This document shows, in pieces, positions 43,721-54,773 of a stretch of DNA of 64,000 bases. The translations under genes and the position numbers were made by a program. Each line of letters begins with the position of its first letter. The first letter of the stretch is position 1. The notes beneath the pieces were generated by a model. That model did no database searches. It had not been told where the DNA came from and saw only the letters and a program-made list of their open reading frames with translations. Origin of the DNA: Phymatolithon calcareum (taxonomy: Eukaryota; Rhodophyta; Florideophyceae; Hapalidiales); NCBI GenBank assembly GCA_977006965.1, contig OZ345356.1, positions 2,046,001-2,110,000 of the forward strand. Direction: 5' to 3'.

Positions 43721-43832
43721 ACCACGAGTATCAGGATTTTCAATCCATTGATCCACCCCAAATGGGAGTATGCCATCCACTTGACCCCGATGACCAAGCG
43801 GTTACAAGGTGCGATCGAAGCAGCAGAAGGTC

Positions 43833-44031
43833 GTTATCTGATCTGTGGACCCCAAGCTTTTCCCTCCCTTTTTACGGGAGAGGGTTTTTGCAGCTAGGGC
43901 TACGACGCTTATCCCGGGTTACAAGTATTTGAATAGATGATCGAAGCTACAACGTAGCTGCTGAAACGCATCTCCCTTGCAGTCTCATGAGCGTTACTGA
44001 GGGCGTTTAATAAATTCCAAATTCAAAAAAA
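43833..44031 (+). mobile_element. NLR-2 tail inserted in the NLR-1-like LINE
   Basis: The 11-bp duplication agcagaaggtc (43822-43832, 44032-44042). The insert contains ccaagcttttccctccc, ggagagggtttttgcagct and the closing aaattcaaaaaaaa of NLR-2. Confidence 0.85.
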
Positions 44032-44404
44032 AGCAGAAGGTCTTTTCTGAAAGTACGTATTTGGAAAATATATCGAACATCGAAGAGAGCGGATGCGCAT
44101 GCTGTGGCAACTCGCCAGTTTGGGGATGAGGAGAATAGACCAGGCTGAAAGGCTTGCTTTAGCCTAGTCAGACGGAAGAAGTACCTGGTAGGGGCAGAAG
44201 AATTTAGAGGAAGAGTAGAAAATTTGGCAGACGTATCAAAGGATATCGGGTACCTCAGAGAAGAGGAAGACCTTAAAGGAGCGTTAATACAAGCGGAAGA
44301 AGGCAAGATGTCGAAGAAGCACCGAATAGTGTGCGGAAGAGTGAGAAGAGGCGCTGTTACTTAAACAGAAGTTTTGGGAGCCTTCAAAATAAAACATCAC
44401 GTGT

Positions 44405-44610
44405 CCCGAAACAGTTGAATACCTATTACTTCTCTTTGGTGACTTGCTCTGCCTCCAGACGCAAGTTTATTGCGCGGGTGGGCACCAAGACTGTAGAGGA
44501 ATTAAGCGGTGCGAAACCACTGGACGTACTCAAGTTTCTGAACAATGAAAATCTGTTTTCGAACAACTTCAGACGCTTACCTTTTGCGGGAGCGATCTTT
44601 ACCAATTAAG
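44405..44610 (+). mobile_element. NLR-7 LINE C-terminal fragment
   Basis: Starts gaaacagttgaatacctatt (cf. 10397-10416) and encodes CSASRRKFIARVGTKTVEEL and LDVLKFLNNENLF. It matches the 10.7-10.87 kb fragment. The ETVE...R-x-x-F pattern is common at LINE C-termini. Confidence 0.5.
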
Positions 44611-44811
44611 AAAGATGGAAAGAAAGAAATGTTGATATAATACGAACATGATATCCAATACAGCGTTAGTTAATTGCATATTTCCCCCACGATAGTGGGC
44701 CGCAGGTACTGCCCTGAAACCATATCGCTACACTGTAGTCGATTCTTCTCCACAGTTTAGGTTTTCCTACTTGGAGTATTAGAAAAAGAAGAAGAGTTGG
44801 GACATATGGTA

Positions 44812-44965
44812 CCTTCTCAATTAATCCACTTAATTACGAAAGAGAAGAAGAAGCAAAGTAGGTTTGCATTTAAAAGTTACCAGCGCATCTGCTGACGCTT
44901 GGAGAAACATTTAGCGTGCCAACAAAACTTGGCTTGATTCTGTCTGCCTTTGAGCGTTATACAAG
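44812..44965. mobile_element. NLR-8 end next to a minus-strand NLR-4 tail
   Basis: tcaattaatccacttaatta at 44818-44837 is followed by gagaagaagaagcaaagtag and ccagcgcatctgctgacgct, an NLR-4 3' end on the minus strand. Confidence 0.55.
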
Positions 44966-45528
44966 ATTCTGGATTCTTATTCAATTAGATGAGACTTATG
45001 TCGTAGCAAAGGTCCTAGAAACATTAGAATTCTTCTAATCCTAAAATCATGTATTCCATATCGTACTCTTTGACCCTGTCCCTTTGATCGTTGTTCTAAA
45101 TGTCCGCAGATGCGTTGGCAAATCCGTTCTAAATCTGTAAAAAATGTAGCGTGTGTTTCGAAGCTGGATAATAAATTATTTGAAGCCCTTCCCCGCGTGC
45201 CAGAAGAACAGAAGCCACAGGCTGTGGACATCCTTCCTAGTCTCTTTCTAGAGAGATTGTACAATAATTTTCATTATTTCAGACAGCTAGAAGATTCTTG
45301 TACCCCTCGGCTCCGGGGGATATTTGCATAGCGTTTATCATGGAGTTTGGTACTTGCAACTGCCCTTTGGTGCCCAGAACGCAATGAATTTTTACACCCG
45401 CTCTCCCTGACGATGTACTGTACAGAGAAGATGACAGCACAAAGTCTCATCATCTTCTTGGCCTCTCTCCTGCACAGTTCATAGGAGATTGCGCAACATA
45501 TATAACCACAAATCCTTATTTTCCGCAG
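44966..45528. other. No recognised gene
   Basis: A partial NLR-4-like word (tccgcagatgcgttggcaaa) lies near 45102. Otherwise there are only short shadow-like frames. Confidence 0.35.
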
Positions 45529-45542
45529 ACAAATTGGTGATG

Positions 45543-45702
45543 GATGGATGGAGGGATTTCTGTTTTATTGAAGCTCCCTTAGTCAATTATCATTGCACCT
45601 GAGAGACTTTTCGTTGCGCTACTATCCTTCGCTTACGTTTTCATTTTGATTTCGGACATTTATCAACTGCCATTTCCAGCATCTCTTTTTGAATATCGGA
45701 GA
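45543..45702 (-). mobile_element. NLR-3 tail
   Basis: The 14-bp duplication acaaattggtgatg (45529-45542, 45703-45716). It is a 160-bp NLR-3 3' end with an internal deletion (tcggacatttatcaactgcc) relative to the other copies. Confidence 0.85.
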
Positions 45703-45959
45703 ACAAATTGGTGATGAAAGGAAGGAGTTTGTTTCTGCTCTGTGGACTGCTTGTTCAATACTGAGCAATGAGAACGTGGTCTGGGGCTTTTCTCTCAAAA
45801 CCAGGAATGTCCTTTGAAGATTGGTGGTATGGCGACTAAGCCTCGCTGCACTTGGAGCTGTGATGCATTTGTACCCGCTGGAGTAGCCTCATCATGGTCA
45901 TCGTGATGACTATTATTAGAAGAATCATGATGATCATTCATAAAGGATGCACGAGATTT

Positions 45960-46330
45960 TGGTCTGTCCAGTACTGGACAGTGTATGATTCTGTACTGGT
46001 GATTATGACGATGATCATCATGATCATCATCATCTGAGTCTGCACAGCGTTCGACAGAACAGTACTGTCTGTATTTCGCAACGGGAGTGCACCGTACAGT
46101 ACCGTATCTTTTTGACGATGAACACTGTTGCCGACTATCCGTGCACTGAACGCACTCTCTAACGTCATGCTTGACAGATACGTATATTTCCACACGGGAT
46201 GAACGAACTTTGCATCAACAAATATTCCCAAATCTTGGCCACGGCAAGACACGGCACACCGAAATGACGCTTTGTGACAAGGACGACAAGTGCAGTACAG
46301 TACTGTCAGTACTGTACTGTTCGTCACACT
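45960..46330. repeat. AGTACTG/CAGTAC-rich tract with ATC repeats
   Basis: Contains the perfect 14-bp palindrome gtccagtactggac (about 45965-45978), then gttctgtactgg-like words, atcatgatcatcatcatc (46014-46034), acagtactgtctg, cgtacagtaccg, and cagtacagtactgtcagtac (about 46293-46312). The density of AGTACT/GTAC palindromes is far above the surroundings. Minus-strand frames here are His/Asp-rich because of the ATC repeat and are not regarded as genes. Confidence 0.5.
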
Positions 46331-46632
46331 GAGTCTGAATTTATCCACCATCTCATGTCTATGATACGCAGGAAGCCGGGAATTGGATAACCTGTATGAC
46401 TCCCGACGCTGTAAGCATCCAGGAACTTTGTATGAACAGTGCTACATCATGTATGATACTTCTGTATCGATACATACACAGTGCAGTCCACCGCCCTCGA
46501 GAGACACCTGGCTTACATTGAACAATTACAGCAGTTTGCGCAATAGAGTGGGCTTCGCTTGTGCCTTAAGTGCAGAAGAGGGCATTGAAATTGGAGGCCT
46601 AAATAATTTACATGTTTCAGTAAAGTTTATGT

Positions 46633-46695
46633 AGGCTTTTAAAAAAGCCTCCCAGTCAGACGAATATACGGGCAAGGCTTCCTCAGTTGCTACCT
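46633..46695 (-). mobile_element. NLR-5 3' tail
   Basis: ggcttttaaaaaagcctccc, then acgaatatacgggcaaggct and tcctcagttgctacct. It is nearly the same as 29283-29330. Confidence 0.65.
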
Positions 46696-46699
46696 ACTT

Positions 46700-47245
46700 T
46701 AGGACTGCTGTCATGGTTTTAGTACCAAATCGTTAACTTGCACGGGATTATTGTGACGTGAACTCCACTGTTATTACCTCGGCTTCAGTGGTCTATACTA
46801 GTATAGTCCTTATTCGTTCTTCATGCACTCTATGAGGGTCTTGCTGAATAGCAAAGGCTCCTCCAGAGCTTTTTCGTGTCCAATCTTCTTTCTCCTTCAA
46901 GTTTGTATCATGCAAGCGTGCTTTCCAGAGTCTCCGTATGGTGTCGATCTCTGTTTTACTGTTCAGTACCCGTAAATCTCTTGTCCGTCTTTTAAGAATC
47001 ATATGTGTGGTGTCATCTGATTGGAGGCGGCGGCTAATGTGCCTAAAGGGTTGAACAGTCGTTTCAATGCTGCATGGGCTTGTCATTTCAATTCGGACAG
47101 GTGCCATTCAGTTATCAGAACCTTTGAAGCTCCAACGAAACTTCTCAAGCTGCTAATTTGTTCAGTAATATGCGATCGCGTTCTTTATTGCCTGTATTAC
47201 GTTTAGTTCACAGAACTCCAGTCTTCTGTAATTTTCTTTCTTTCT
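46700..47245. other. No recognised gene
   Basis: A minus-strand frame 46793-47107 is Arg/Lys-rich (RRLQSDDTTHMILKRRTRD) and could be a decayed LINE piece, without a decisive motif. Confidence 0.3.
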
Positions 47246-47249
47246 TTAC

Positions 47250-47386
47250 TGGATTGGATTGGATTTCTGTTTAATTGAAGCTCCCTTTGTCAATTATCAT
47301 TGCACCTGAGAGACTTTCCGTTGCGCTACAATCCAGCATCGCTTTTTGAATATCGGAAAGTCGTTGTTCGGGCATTAAGTTTGAAA
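47250..47386 (-). mobile_element. NLR-3 tail with internal deletion
   Basis: tggattggatttctgtttaa through ggcattaagtttgaa, lacking the tcgcttacgtt...ttccagc part of other copies. ttctttac on both sides may be the target duplication. Confidence 0.6.
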
Positions 47387-47419
47387 TATCCTTCCTTCTT
47401 TACGGTAGCCAAACGATTC

Positions 47420-47785
47420 ATTACATCTTCAACTTTCCGATATTCAAAAAGAGATGCTGGAAATGGCCGTTGATACTGTCCAAAGAAAATATCCGAAATC
47501 AACTACTTAAATGGATGGATGGATTTCTGTTTTATTGAAGCTCCCTTAGTCAATTATCATTGTACCTGAGAGACTTTTGGTTGCGCTACAATCCTTCGCT
47601 TACGTTTTCATTTTGATTTCGGACATTTTTTTTGGATGGTATCAACTGCCATTTCCAGCATCTCTTTCAACTACTTAAATGAGAACGTAAGAAAAGGAAT
47701 GTAGCGCAATGAAAAGTCTCTCAGGTGTAAAGATAAATGACAAAGGGAACTTCAATTAAACAGAAATCTAATCCAATCCATTGCA
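47420..47785 (+). mobile_element. NLR-3 tail interrupted by an opposite NLR-3 tail
   Basis: The plus-strand NLR-3 end (ccgatattcaaaaagagatg ... aacagaaatctaatccaatc) is opened at tcaactacttaaatg, present at 47499-47513 and 47667-47681 (15 bp). Between lies a 153-bp minus-strand NLR-3 tail (47514-47666). It is a self-insertion into an older copy. Confidence 0.85.
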
Positions 47786-47810
47786 TCTGCAATTCCCCTG
47801 TTGTCCGAAT

Positions 47811-48225
47811 AGAAGAAGAAAAAGAATGCATTTTATTTAAAGTTAACAGCGCATCTGCAGAGGCTTGGACGCGACGCGATCTGGTGGGGTACGAGAACCT
47901 ACCTCTGGATCAGAGTTGAACCTCGAGGGAGAAACACACTCCGCTATACTGTGCCACACGAAGTCAGCTGAGCTTGACTTAGGATTCAGTTTGCTGTCGC
48001 AGCATTGACTGGCGGGAACACTGCAAGGACTTCATCAAGTGCTCTAATTGTGAGGGCACCTTCGTCCGGTGATAGCTTGTCTTTCGACAGTCCTGCCTTA
48101 TATCTTGAATAGAATCTCTTCCAGTTTGCCCTGGCAGTTCTATGCGCTTCGAGTTGCTCATCGGCGGAAAGATGCCGAATGACCATTTTATGGCCAAGGT
48201 CTCTTGTTCGAAAAGCCATAATACA
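47811..48225 (-). mobile_element. 5'-truncated NLR-4 LINE
   Basis: The tail agaagaagaaaaagaatgc and the cagcgcatctgcagaggctt palindrome are at left. The minus strand encodes AIKWSFGIFPPMSNS and, after a frameshift, LSKDKLSPDEGALTIRALDE, the NLR-4 C-terminal domain. Confidence 0.8.
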
Positions 48226-50700
48226 AAAGAAGGACTAAACGTTTAGGAACCACTTTAAACAAACTTTAGCACACGCAAAAGTATCAGCCAAGAGGAATCA
48301 TTCTTTGGCATGTCGGCAGAAGGTGCTGGGGTCGACCGGTAGATGTAATGGACTGTGGCGGAGGGGTGACGATTGTCGATCGCAGCCGGATTATGAATGC
48401 TACCCGCTGGCCCAGTTTGCGTCACGACTGATGTGTGCACTGTCCTCATGCACAATGATTCACCACTACACGATGAGCCCTAAGTGGTGTAAATATTGAG
48501 TGTAAGCCAGGGAGTTCTGACGTATGCTTGAACGTTTACAGCGTTTTGGGAGAAAACATTTGGGTATGATACAGACAGTATCCACAAGTGTGGTGCAAAA
48601 CGTCGCACGTTTCAGAATTGCCACCAAACAATCATTTTATTGGCTAATTGGTACGGATGCATGTTGTATAGACGCACTGCAGAGGCAACGACTACACTTT
48701 CAAAGAAAGTTGCAAATTGAGAAGCTCACTTGGATCATCTTGCACGTTTTGACACTTTTCAAATTGAGAATTGCTATGAAAGTAAGCCTCCTGTCAGGCT
48801 CTGCTCTTCAGGTAACCCACGCGTTCTGCGTGACTGTTTGGCGCAGCGATGCACAACTGCAGAGCCGTGTGCTGTTGCGACTCAACCCTAAATGTTGCTG
48901 GCACGAGTGTACTCTTGACGCACAGTCGTGTCTGCGCGTAAACAGAGGTGAAATCTTTGTCTTAATTACTAGACTTATTGGGTACCAAGTAGACGAAGAG
49001 TATTAATGCGACCCACCTGCCGACGGAGTTGGGTCGCGTTTCAGTGTGCTTGGAAAGAATGTATCACGTCCGTTACAGATGCTCCGCAGTTGTCCATCGT
49101 GGGGTTTTGCTTCCAATCAAGTTTGGTGCCTCTTATTGCGCATGTGAACCGTATCGCTTTAGATCGACTAGCATAGTGTTTTCCCCTCGCACAAAGACGT
49201 GTTAGTCCTCGTGGCCTTGTCACAGTGTCATGAGCCTGAACGAGATAGTGACCGCTCTTGTCGCAAGAGGCCAACTGAAAAGACTTGTGATTGTCTGTAA
49301 TCCATGCTGCCTCCTGCGTCCTTGTTTATGCGACATCTAACTATAGATGCAGACGATGACGAAAGCAAGTCAGAAGATAAAAGCACTGAGAGCAGCAACA
49401 GGGGAGGTCGTGCTGATTGAGCTGCGACACCACAAATAAACCAGGGATGTAAATATTTAGGAGAGCAACAAAACCACACGTAAAAGTACTGCCGCAGGCA
49501 GCTGAAGCGCATCTCCCTTGCAGTGCAATGTCACGGGTGTTTTTGAGGGCGTTTTCAAAATTCTTCATTCAAAGAAAGAAAGAAGTTAAAAGCTGTCTCT
49601 CACTTTTTACGACGTACTGTAGCAGACTTCATGCTGCTTTATCGCATCAGTTGACGGTTGAGCTCATTTTCGAAAGAACAAAGTAGGTGAACCTTCCAAA
49701 TTGCAATTGAGTATTCAAATCCTTGTGCACATTGCTCTACAGTATCAGTAAGCCACGGATATCCATGCGCACCAAAGCGTCGTAATATACCCGCTCGCTT
49801 ACAATGTTCAACATCTCACGATAATGTAGCCCGTGCAGGCAGGCATACAGACAGACGGAGGTTATCAAGCAATAGATCAGCGCGCGACATCCACGACGAG
49901 GCATCTGCGTGCGTCAGATGGAATGCAGAGGGGGATTCTAGATTGAAAACAGACGTGTCCGGATACCAGCTGGTACAGTATTCTGGTTAGCAACCATCAA
50001 CATGATGTTGCGTAAGGCGGTCTGCATTGCATGCAACCATCGATTCTGCTTCAACTTAGTCCTTCAGCTGGAGCGCGAAAATCCAACGTTGGCAAACCTT
50101 GTACAGTACCTTGAGACTCCAACAGCGCGTCTTTCATCGCGTCTGGACTCCACTCCAACACCAGGCACCAACATCCCGAGCAAACTCAGTTATCCCAGTG
50201 TCAGCAAACTTCTAGCCTTTGGTATAATGTGTTCGCCAACGTGAGCTCCTCCCTCGCCACATGAGGACGTTCTTTCTGACATCGACGACAATGCAGTGTG
50301 CCGTCTTGTACAGTACAGTAATGCTGCCTGAATTTCTGGTCTCATCATTTGGCACCTGTGCCTCGCTGGTCTTCGCTCGTCCGCCAGAGGAACCTTGAAA
50401 GGAACGGTAAGTCACAGCACGTCACACGTGCTGGGTGCAGAGCTTCTTACATTATCGCGCTCATTTTGATTCTGCGTACGTAATGCTCATACATTAATTC
50501 GATTTCACCGATCACGTGGTTCTATGGAAACCTTCTCGTTCCTCCTTCCCGCCTCTCAGTCTCAAACCCGCTTCCTGAGAAGAGCCCTCCAGCATTACTC
50601 CAACCTGTCGTGCCCACTCCCGTCCAATTTCCCGATGCATGCGTCAACGTCACGGGCCCGCGTTCGCAGCCTTCGGGCCGACTGCACAGCCCTGGTTTCA
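48226..50700. other. Mostly no recognised gene; one 160-codon frame and an NLR-2 tail
   Basis: The ATG frame 48524-49006 (160 codons) is Leu/Cys/Arg-rich without domains; codon use and lack of context argue against it. An NLR-2 3' end lies at about 49500-49575 (gaagcgcatctcccttgcag, then gagggcgttt, ending ttcaaagaaagaaag). GTACAGTAC words recur at about 50101 and 50308. The stretch before 50700 is the upstream region of the first peroxidase. Confidence 0.35.
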
Positions 50701-50710
50701 CCCGCCGTAA

Positions 50711-50719
50711 GTTATAAGG
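50711..50719 (+). promoter_or_regulatory. Possible TATA-like box of peroxidase 1
   Basis: gttataagg lies about 85 bp before the ATG at 50802. It is the only TATA-like string in the GC-rich 280 bp upstream. Weak evidence. Confidence 0.25.
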
Positions 50720-50801
50720 TCTCCACCCTATGATCGTTACCGAAGCCCTCACCGCACCATTCCCCCACATTTCACGCTCGCGTGCCAAATCCTGACGTGT
50801 G

Positions 50802-52562
50802 ATGGGTCAACCAATTTGCGCTCTCGCACTGTGTGCGCTCGCCCTTTTCGTCGTCGTCACCGCTTCCACATCAGATCTGTCTTCGACCGACGATAGATTA
50901 CCGACTGTGGGTCGGTATGCAGACTTTGGAAATAAATTCTACAAAGTGAAGCGCGATATACTGCGCAATTACTACACGTTCATTGGCGACACCGCGCAAT
51001 TCCACGGCTTTCTCCAATTCAACGAGCGCCCCCGACCGGGTAAACGCAACGATCTGCCCTTCCGCTTCCGCCATAAATGCAAATCATGGCCTCGGAAAAC
51101 ACGCACATTCGACGGATACTGCAACAACAAACGGAGGCCGAACATAGGATCTGCCGGCACGACCTTCAAACGTCTCAGCAAGGGCACGAAGAACGCGCTG
51201 AATATTTCCGACCCAACGCTTCCGAATCCGCGCGTAATCTCCAACATAATCTCGACTGACGACAACGTTGTCGGCAACCGTCGTCATATGTCCGAACTTG
51301 TAACATTCTTCGGACAGTTTCTCGATCACACCATAACATCCACGGAAAACGACAAGACACCCATCCCCATCCCGGTGCCTGCCAACGACACAACCTTCAA
51401 TGGCGGTGTCATCCCCTTCTTCTCCACGCGCAAAGAGTTGACCAAACGCGGCCTCTCTCCCGTGAATCTCCTCCCAAGCTTCATCGACGCGGCCAGCATC
51501 TACGGACCCAGCGAGGAGCGCGCGAACAAACTACGCGCGTTCAAAAATGGTCTCATGCGCGTCGGCGATAACGACGTCCTCCCAATCGACGAACAGGGTT
51601 TCTACCTCTCTGGCGACAAGCGTGCGAATGAAAACCCCGCTCTCACCGCGATGCACACGCTCTTTTTCCGCGAGCATAACCGCGTCTGCGGGGAGTTGAC
51701 AAAAGCCTTTCCCCGTTGGGGCGACGAGAAGTTGTACCATATTGCGCGCAAGATTGTCGGCGCAGAAATTCAGGCAATCGTCTACTACGAATTCCTACCC
51801 GCCGTTCTCGGCCACTGCCTCGAGCCGTACACAGGGTATAACAGACGGGTGGATCCGAGAGTGTCGAATGAATTCTCAACGGTTGCTTATCGTGTCGGAC
51901 ACACGCTGATCAATCAGTTCATCACATCTATCGACGGCGATGGTAAGAAGGAGCAGATTGAGTTGAGGGACGCGTTCTTCTCCCCGAAGACGTTCAACAA
52001 AACTGGCGTGGACGGTCTCATGCGCGGCATGATTGCCAAAGAGGCGGCAGAGGTGGACGTGAAGGTGACGAGCGAGGTGCGCAACTTTCTGGTTGGCGGC
52101 GCGGGCGATAGTTTGAGACTCGATCTTGTCGCGTTGAACGTGCAGCGGGGACGGGATCATGAGGTGCCGCATTATAACGCTATGCGGAAGTTGTACGGGT
52201 TGAGACCGGTGAAGAATTTCAAGCAGATCACGAGTGACCCGGAGCTTTCCGCGAGATTGGAGAAGGTTTATCAGGATGTTGATCGAGTTGACGCGTGGAT
52301 TGGGGGATTGGCGGAGGATCATGTTGCGGGATCGTCGCTGGGACCGATGTTCAAGGCGGCGTGGGAGCAGGAGTTTACAAGGTTGAGGGATGGAGATCGG
52401 TTGTACTATGAGAGGAGCAGAATGTTCCCGTGGAGGTGGGTGAGGAAGGTGAAGACTATTGAGAGACTTTGTACTCAGTATGGTGGGATCATGCGCCAAA
52501 TTATTTTGGATAATACTGATATTGACAAAAAGTTGGTTAAGCGGAATCCGTTCAAGGTGTAG
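50802..52562 (+). CDS. Secreted animal-type haem peroxidase 1
   Basis: 586 residues from the ATG at 50802. Residues 1-22 are a signal peptide. The family is the peroxidase-cyclooxygenase superfamily (myeloperoxidase, peroxinectin), which oxidises halides or phenols with H2O2 outside the cell or in vesicles. Key residues are the distal site GQFLDHT with Asp175 and His176; GDKRANEN with Arg274 and Glu277; HTLFFREHNR (285-294); the proximal YRVGHT with His367; and NVQRGRDH with Asn446. Asp175 and Glu277 are the positions that form haem ester bonds in mammalian enzymes. The residue after Glu277 is Asn, so the Met sulphonium link of myeloperoxidase is absent. The usual calcium Asp after the distal His is Thr, and the second calcium loop reads LLPSFIDAAS instead of T-x-F-x-D-x-S. 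The gene is intronless. Its paralogue lies 5.4 kb downstream. Substrate is unknown. Confidence 0.93.
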   Translation: MGQPICALALCALALFVVVTASTSDLSSTDDRLPTVGRYADFGNKFYKVKRDILRNYYTFIGDTAQFHGFLQFNERPRPGKRNDLPFRFRHKCKSWPRKTRTFDGYCNNKRRPNIGSAGTTFKRLSKGTKNALNISDPTLPNPRVISNIISTDDNVVGNRRHMSELVTFFGQFLDHTITSTENDKTPIPIPVPANDTTFNGGVIPFFSTRKELTKRGLSPVNLLPSFIDAASIYGPSEERANKLRAFKNGLMRVGDNDVLPIDEQGFYLSGDKRANENPALTAMHTLFFREHNRVCGELTKAFPRWGDEKLYHIARKIVGAEIQAIVYYEFLPAVLGHCLEPYTGYNRRVDPRVSNEFSTVAYRVGHTLINQFITSIDGDGKKEQIELRDAFFSPKTFNKTGVDGLMRGMIAKEAAEVDVKVTSEVRNFLVGGAGDSLRLDLVALNVQRGRDHEVPHYNAMRKLYGLRPVKNFKQITSDPELSARLEKVYQDVDRVDAWIGGLAEDHVAGSSLGPMFKAAWEQEFTRLRDGDRLYYERSRMFPWRWVRKVKTIERLCTQYGGIMRQIILDNTDIDKKLVKRNPFKV

Positions 52563-52574
52563 ATGTGGAGACAA

Positions 52575-53630
52575 TAGTAAATGAATAACTCCTTACTCTT
52601 CCTGTTACTCTTTGACTTCGTTTCTTGCGGCCAAGGCGGAATGGCACGAAATGACCTACTGTACCTTGAGTTACGTCGGGGTGGACTGGCAATTTACACT
52701 GAGTGAGTGAGTGAGATGCAGTAAGTGGGGACCTCACCACATGCGCCGCTGTGCCCATTGCTCTCGCAGCACATGATGTCATATTTTGGGTATCCATCTT
52801 ATGCTCTCGCGCATGGGGCCGAATTCTCACTCGGTTGATTCTGCTCTTGCAATATCGCCACGTGTTGCGTATATAACGGCGCCTCCACGACTCTTGGATC
52901 ATGGGCAGTCATAATCCAAGGCAATGCTCTTCCATTTCCTTGAGGAAGTAGAAATGGTGACTGGGGCAACTTTGCAATGTCAGGACTTGCGTCGAGACTG
53001 TATGGCAGGGAACCAAAACCTACCTCTGGTCCGTAATCCATTTTTTTGAAGAAGACGGCCTGGTTTGCCCTCCTCCGTGCCGTGCCGCATGTGCAAGCAT
53101 TAGCTATCATGGTGGTGTTGTAGAGTGTCGACAAGATTGAGTGTACTCCAGCAAGCTTCGTCAGATGGTTGTGATGTAGCTAGGCATGCATGTGTTGAAC
53201 GGGAAATCGTAGGGAATTGGTCTGGTCTGGGATGGGAAATGGTGAAAGTCGGTGGAATTCAGTGCAGACAGCACCCCCGAACGGGCATTCAAACTTGGTC
53301 AGGTCTGAGGACAGCAGAATGGATATATTAAGGAACCGGTTTCCTAGCAGACGCTGGCGGTACAATCGATCACAGGCACGGATGGACATGAACAGTAACT
53401 CGATTACAATAGCAGTTAGAAACTTGAACGAAGTATCTATCTCAGTCTCAAACAAAAATGACAAATAGTGAGTGAGACAGGCGCTGTGGTTTCATTTCGA
53501 AACGTTGCAACCACTCCCCGAACGAAGTCCACCCTTGACTTTTCTCGCCTTCACTCTATCGAGGCAGCCGACAAAAGGTGCAGAAAACAGTCTTCTTCTC
53601 GCCCTGACCTAGACCAACAGAAATTGAATG
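52575..53630. other. No gene; peroxidase 1 downstream region
   Basis: Contains a short (TGAG)n microsatellite at about 52699-52714. A minus-strand NLR-4 UTR fragment lies at about 52960-53040 (ggggcaactttgcaatg, then aaacctacctctgg). Short frames only. Confidence 0.5.
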
Positions 53631-53643
53631 CAATTCATTGATG

Positions 53644-54657
53644 GATGGATGGATTTCTGTTTTATTGAAGCTCCCTTACTCAATTATCATTGCACCTGAG
53701 AGACTTTTCGTTGCGCTACAATCCTTCGCTTACGTTTTCATTTTGATTTCGGACATTTTCTTTGGACGGTATCAACTGCCATTTCCAGCGTCTCTTTTTG
53801 AATATCGGAAATTCGTTGCTTGGGCATTAAGTTTGAGATAACTGTGAGAGCTTCATCGAGTTCGCAATCTTCGTTTCTTGCTTGTTCTTGCCAAGGATAT
53901 GGGAAGCGGTGAAATAACCAGTGCGTGCAAAGAAGTCTGTGCTTCGCTTTTTTGAGGGTGAGGAATGGTAGTAGTTCGTTCTTGATGGGCTGAGGAGGGC
54001 GCCGGCCCTCCCGTCCTATGGCTTTCGGAGGGAGACATGCTTCCCATTCTTCTTTTGCGTTCTTCAGCGTTCTTGCGTTTACGCTTGTCGTAGCGTCTAG
54101 GGTGCGTGCAAATTCCTCTGTAGAGGTACAGAGAAGAGCTTTGTGAAGCATATCGTTTGTGGCGTTCAATATTGCCAGTCGTGTTGTGCCCTTGGGAAGC
54201 TCAAGTGCCTGTTTTCTTCGAAATTTCTGTCCTGTTATGAACTTGGAGCTCAAATGCGCTTCGCGTAGTTGAATGGATTCCAGGCGGCATATTCCTCGAA
54301 AGCGGCCCTGCATATTCTTGCACCAGGTTCCGAACATTCTAGAGAACAGGTTACTCTCTAGGGCGTCCTGTGCGTGGAGGATGTTACGCGTCAGATCTGC
54401 GAACGGGAGAAGATACTCTGTCATTGGACGGACGAGCGCCTTATATAATCTTAAGCATGTCGAGGGTGCGAACCCTTTCCCGTGGAGTCCGATGTTTCCT
54501 AGAACCATCAGTCGATTCTGTGCAGCATCTATTCTGGAAAGCGTAGAGGTTTCTGTGACGCCGTTCGAAGATATGGAGATGCCCAGGTATGTAGTTTCGG
54601 ACACAGTCTCGATTTCTTTTCTTGCAAGAACGAATTTGAAGCTTTCGTTTGCACCAT
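53644..54657 (-). mobile_element. 5'-truncated NLR-3 LINE with 288-codon frame
   Basis: The 13-bp duplication caattcattgatg (53631-53643, 54658-54670). The minus-strand frame 54604-53738 is open for 288 codons: ETTYLGISISSNGVTE (RT thumb), FADLTRNILHAQDALESNLF, FGTWCKNMQGRFRGICRLES, then the C-terminal domain CTHWLFHRFPYPW and ETLEMAVDTVQRKCP. The tail is (ATCC)n. The frame is intact where the 41-kb copy has a stop, so this copy is younger or derives from a better-preserved source. Confidence 0.9.
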
Positions 54658-54773
54658 CAATTCATTGATGACGATATCCGTAGAAACTCAAAAGATGAAA
54701 TATTCATGAACGACTCGAGTTGCGGATACATGGAATCCCTTTCAAATTTCAGCGGGCGGATGCATGCGTTGTA

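Larger units (their letters stand above)
43420..44404 (+). mobile_element. Diverged NLR-1-like LINE split by two insertions
   Basis: Three host segments (43420-43531, 43721-43832, 44032-44404) join to give NAVGCIHKI, then SIRIFNPLIHPKWEYAIHLT, MTKRLQGAIEAAEG, KYVFGKY-like and MRRIDQAERLALA, in the NLR-1 order. The last segment ends with ttttgggagccttcaaaata, the NLR-1 3' UTR. It is clearly more diverged than the 30-kb copy, so it is an older or sister lineage. Confidence 0.75.

Noticed and set aside
45795-46193. Minus-strand His/Asp-rich 132-codon frame
   Set aside because: The His/Asp run comes from an ATC microsatellite, the frame overlaps another equally long one, and no family motif is present.
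48524-49006. 160-codon ATG frame as a gene
   Set aside because: No domain, unusual Cys/Arg/Leu composition, surrounded by repeat debris; kept only as a note in the region entry.
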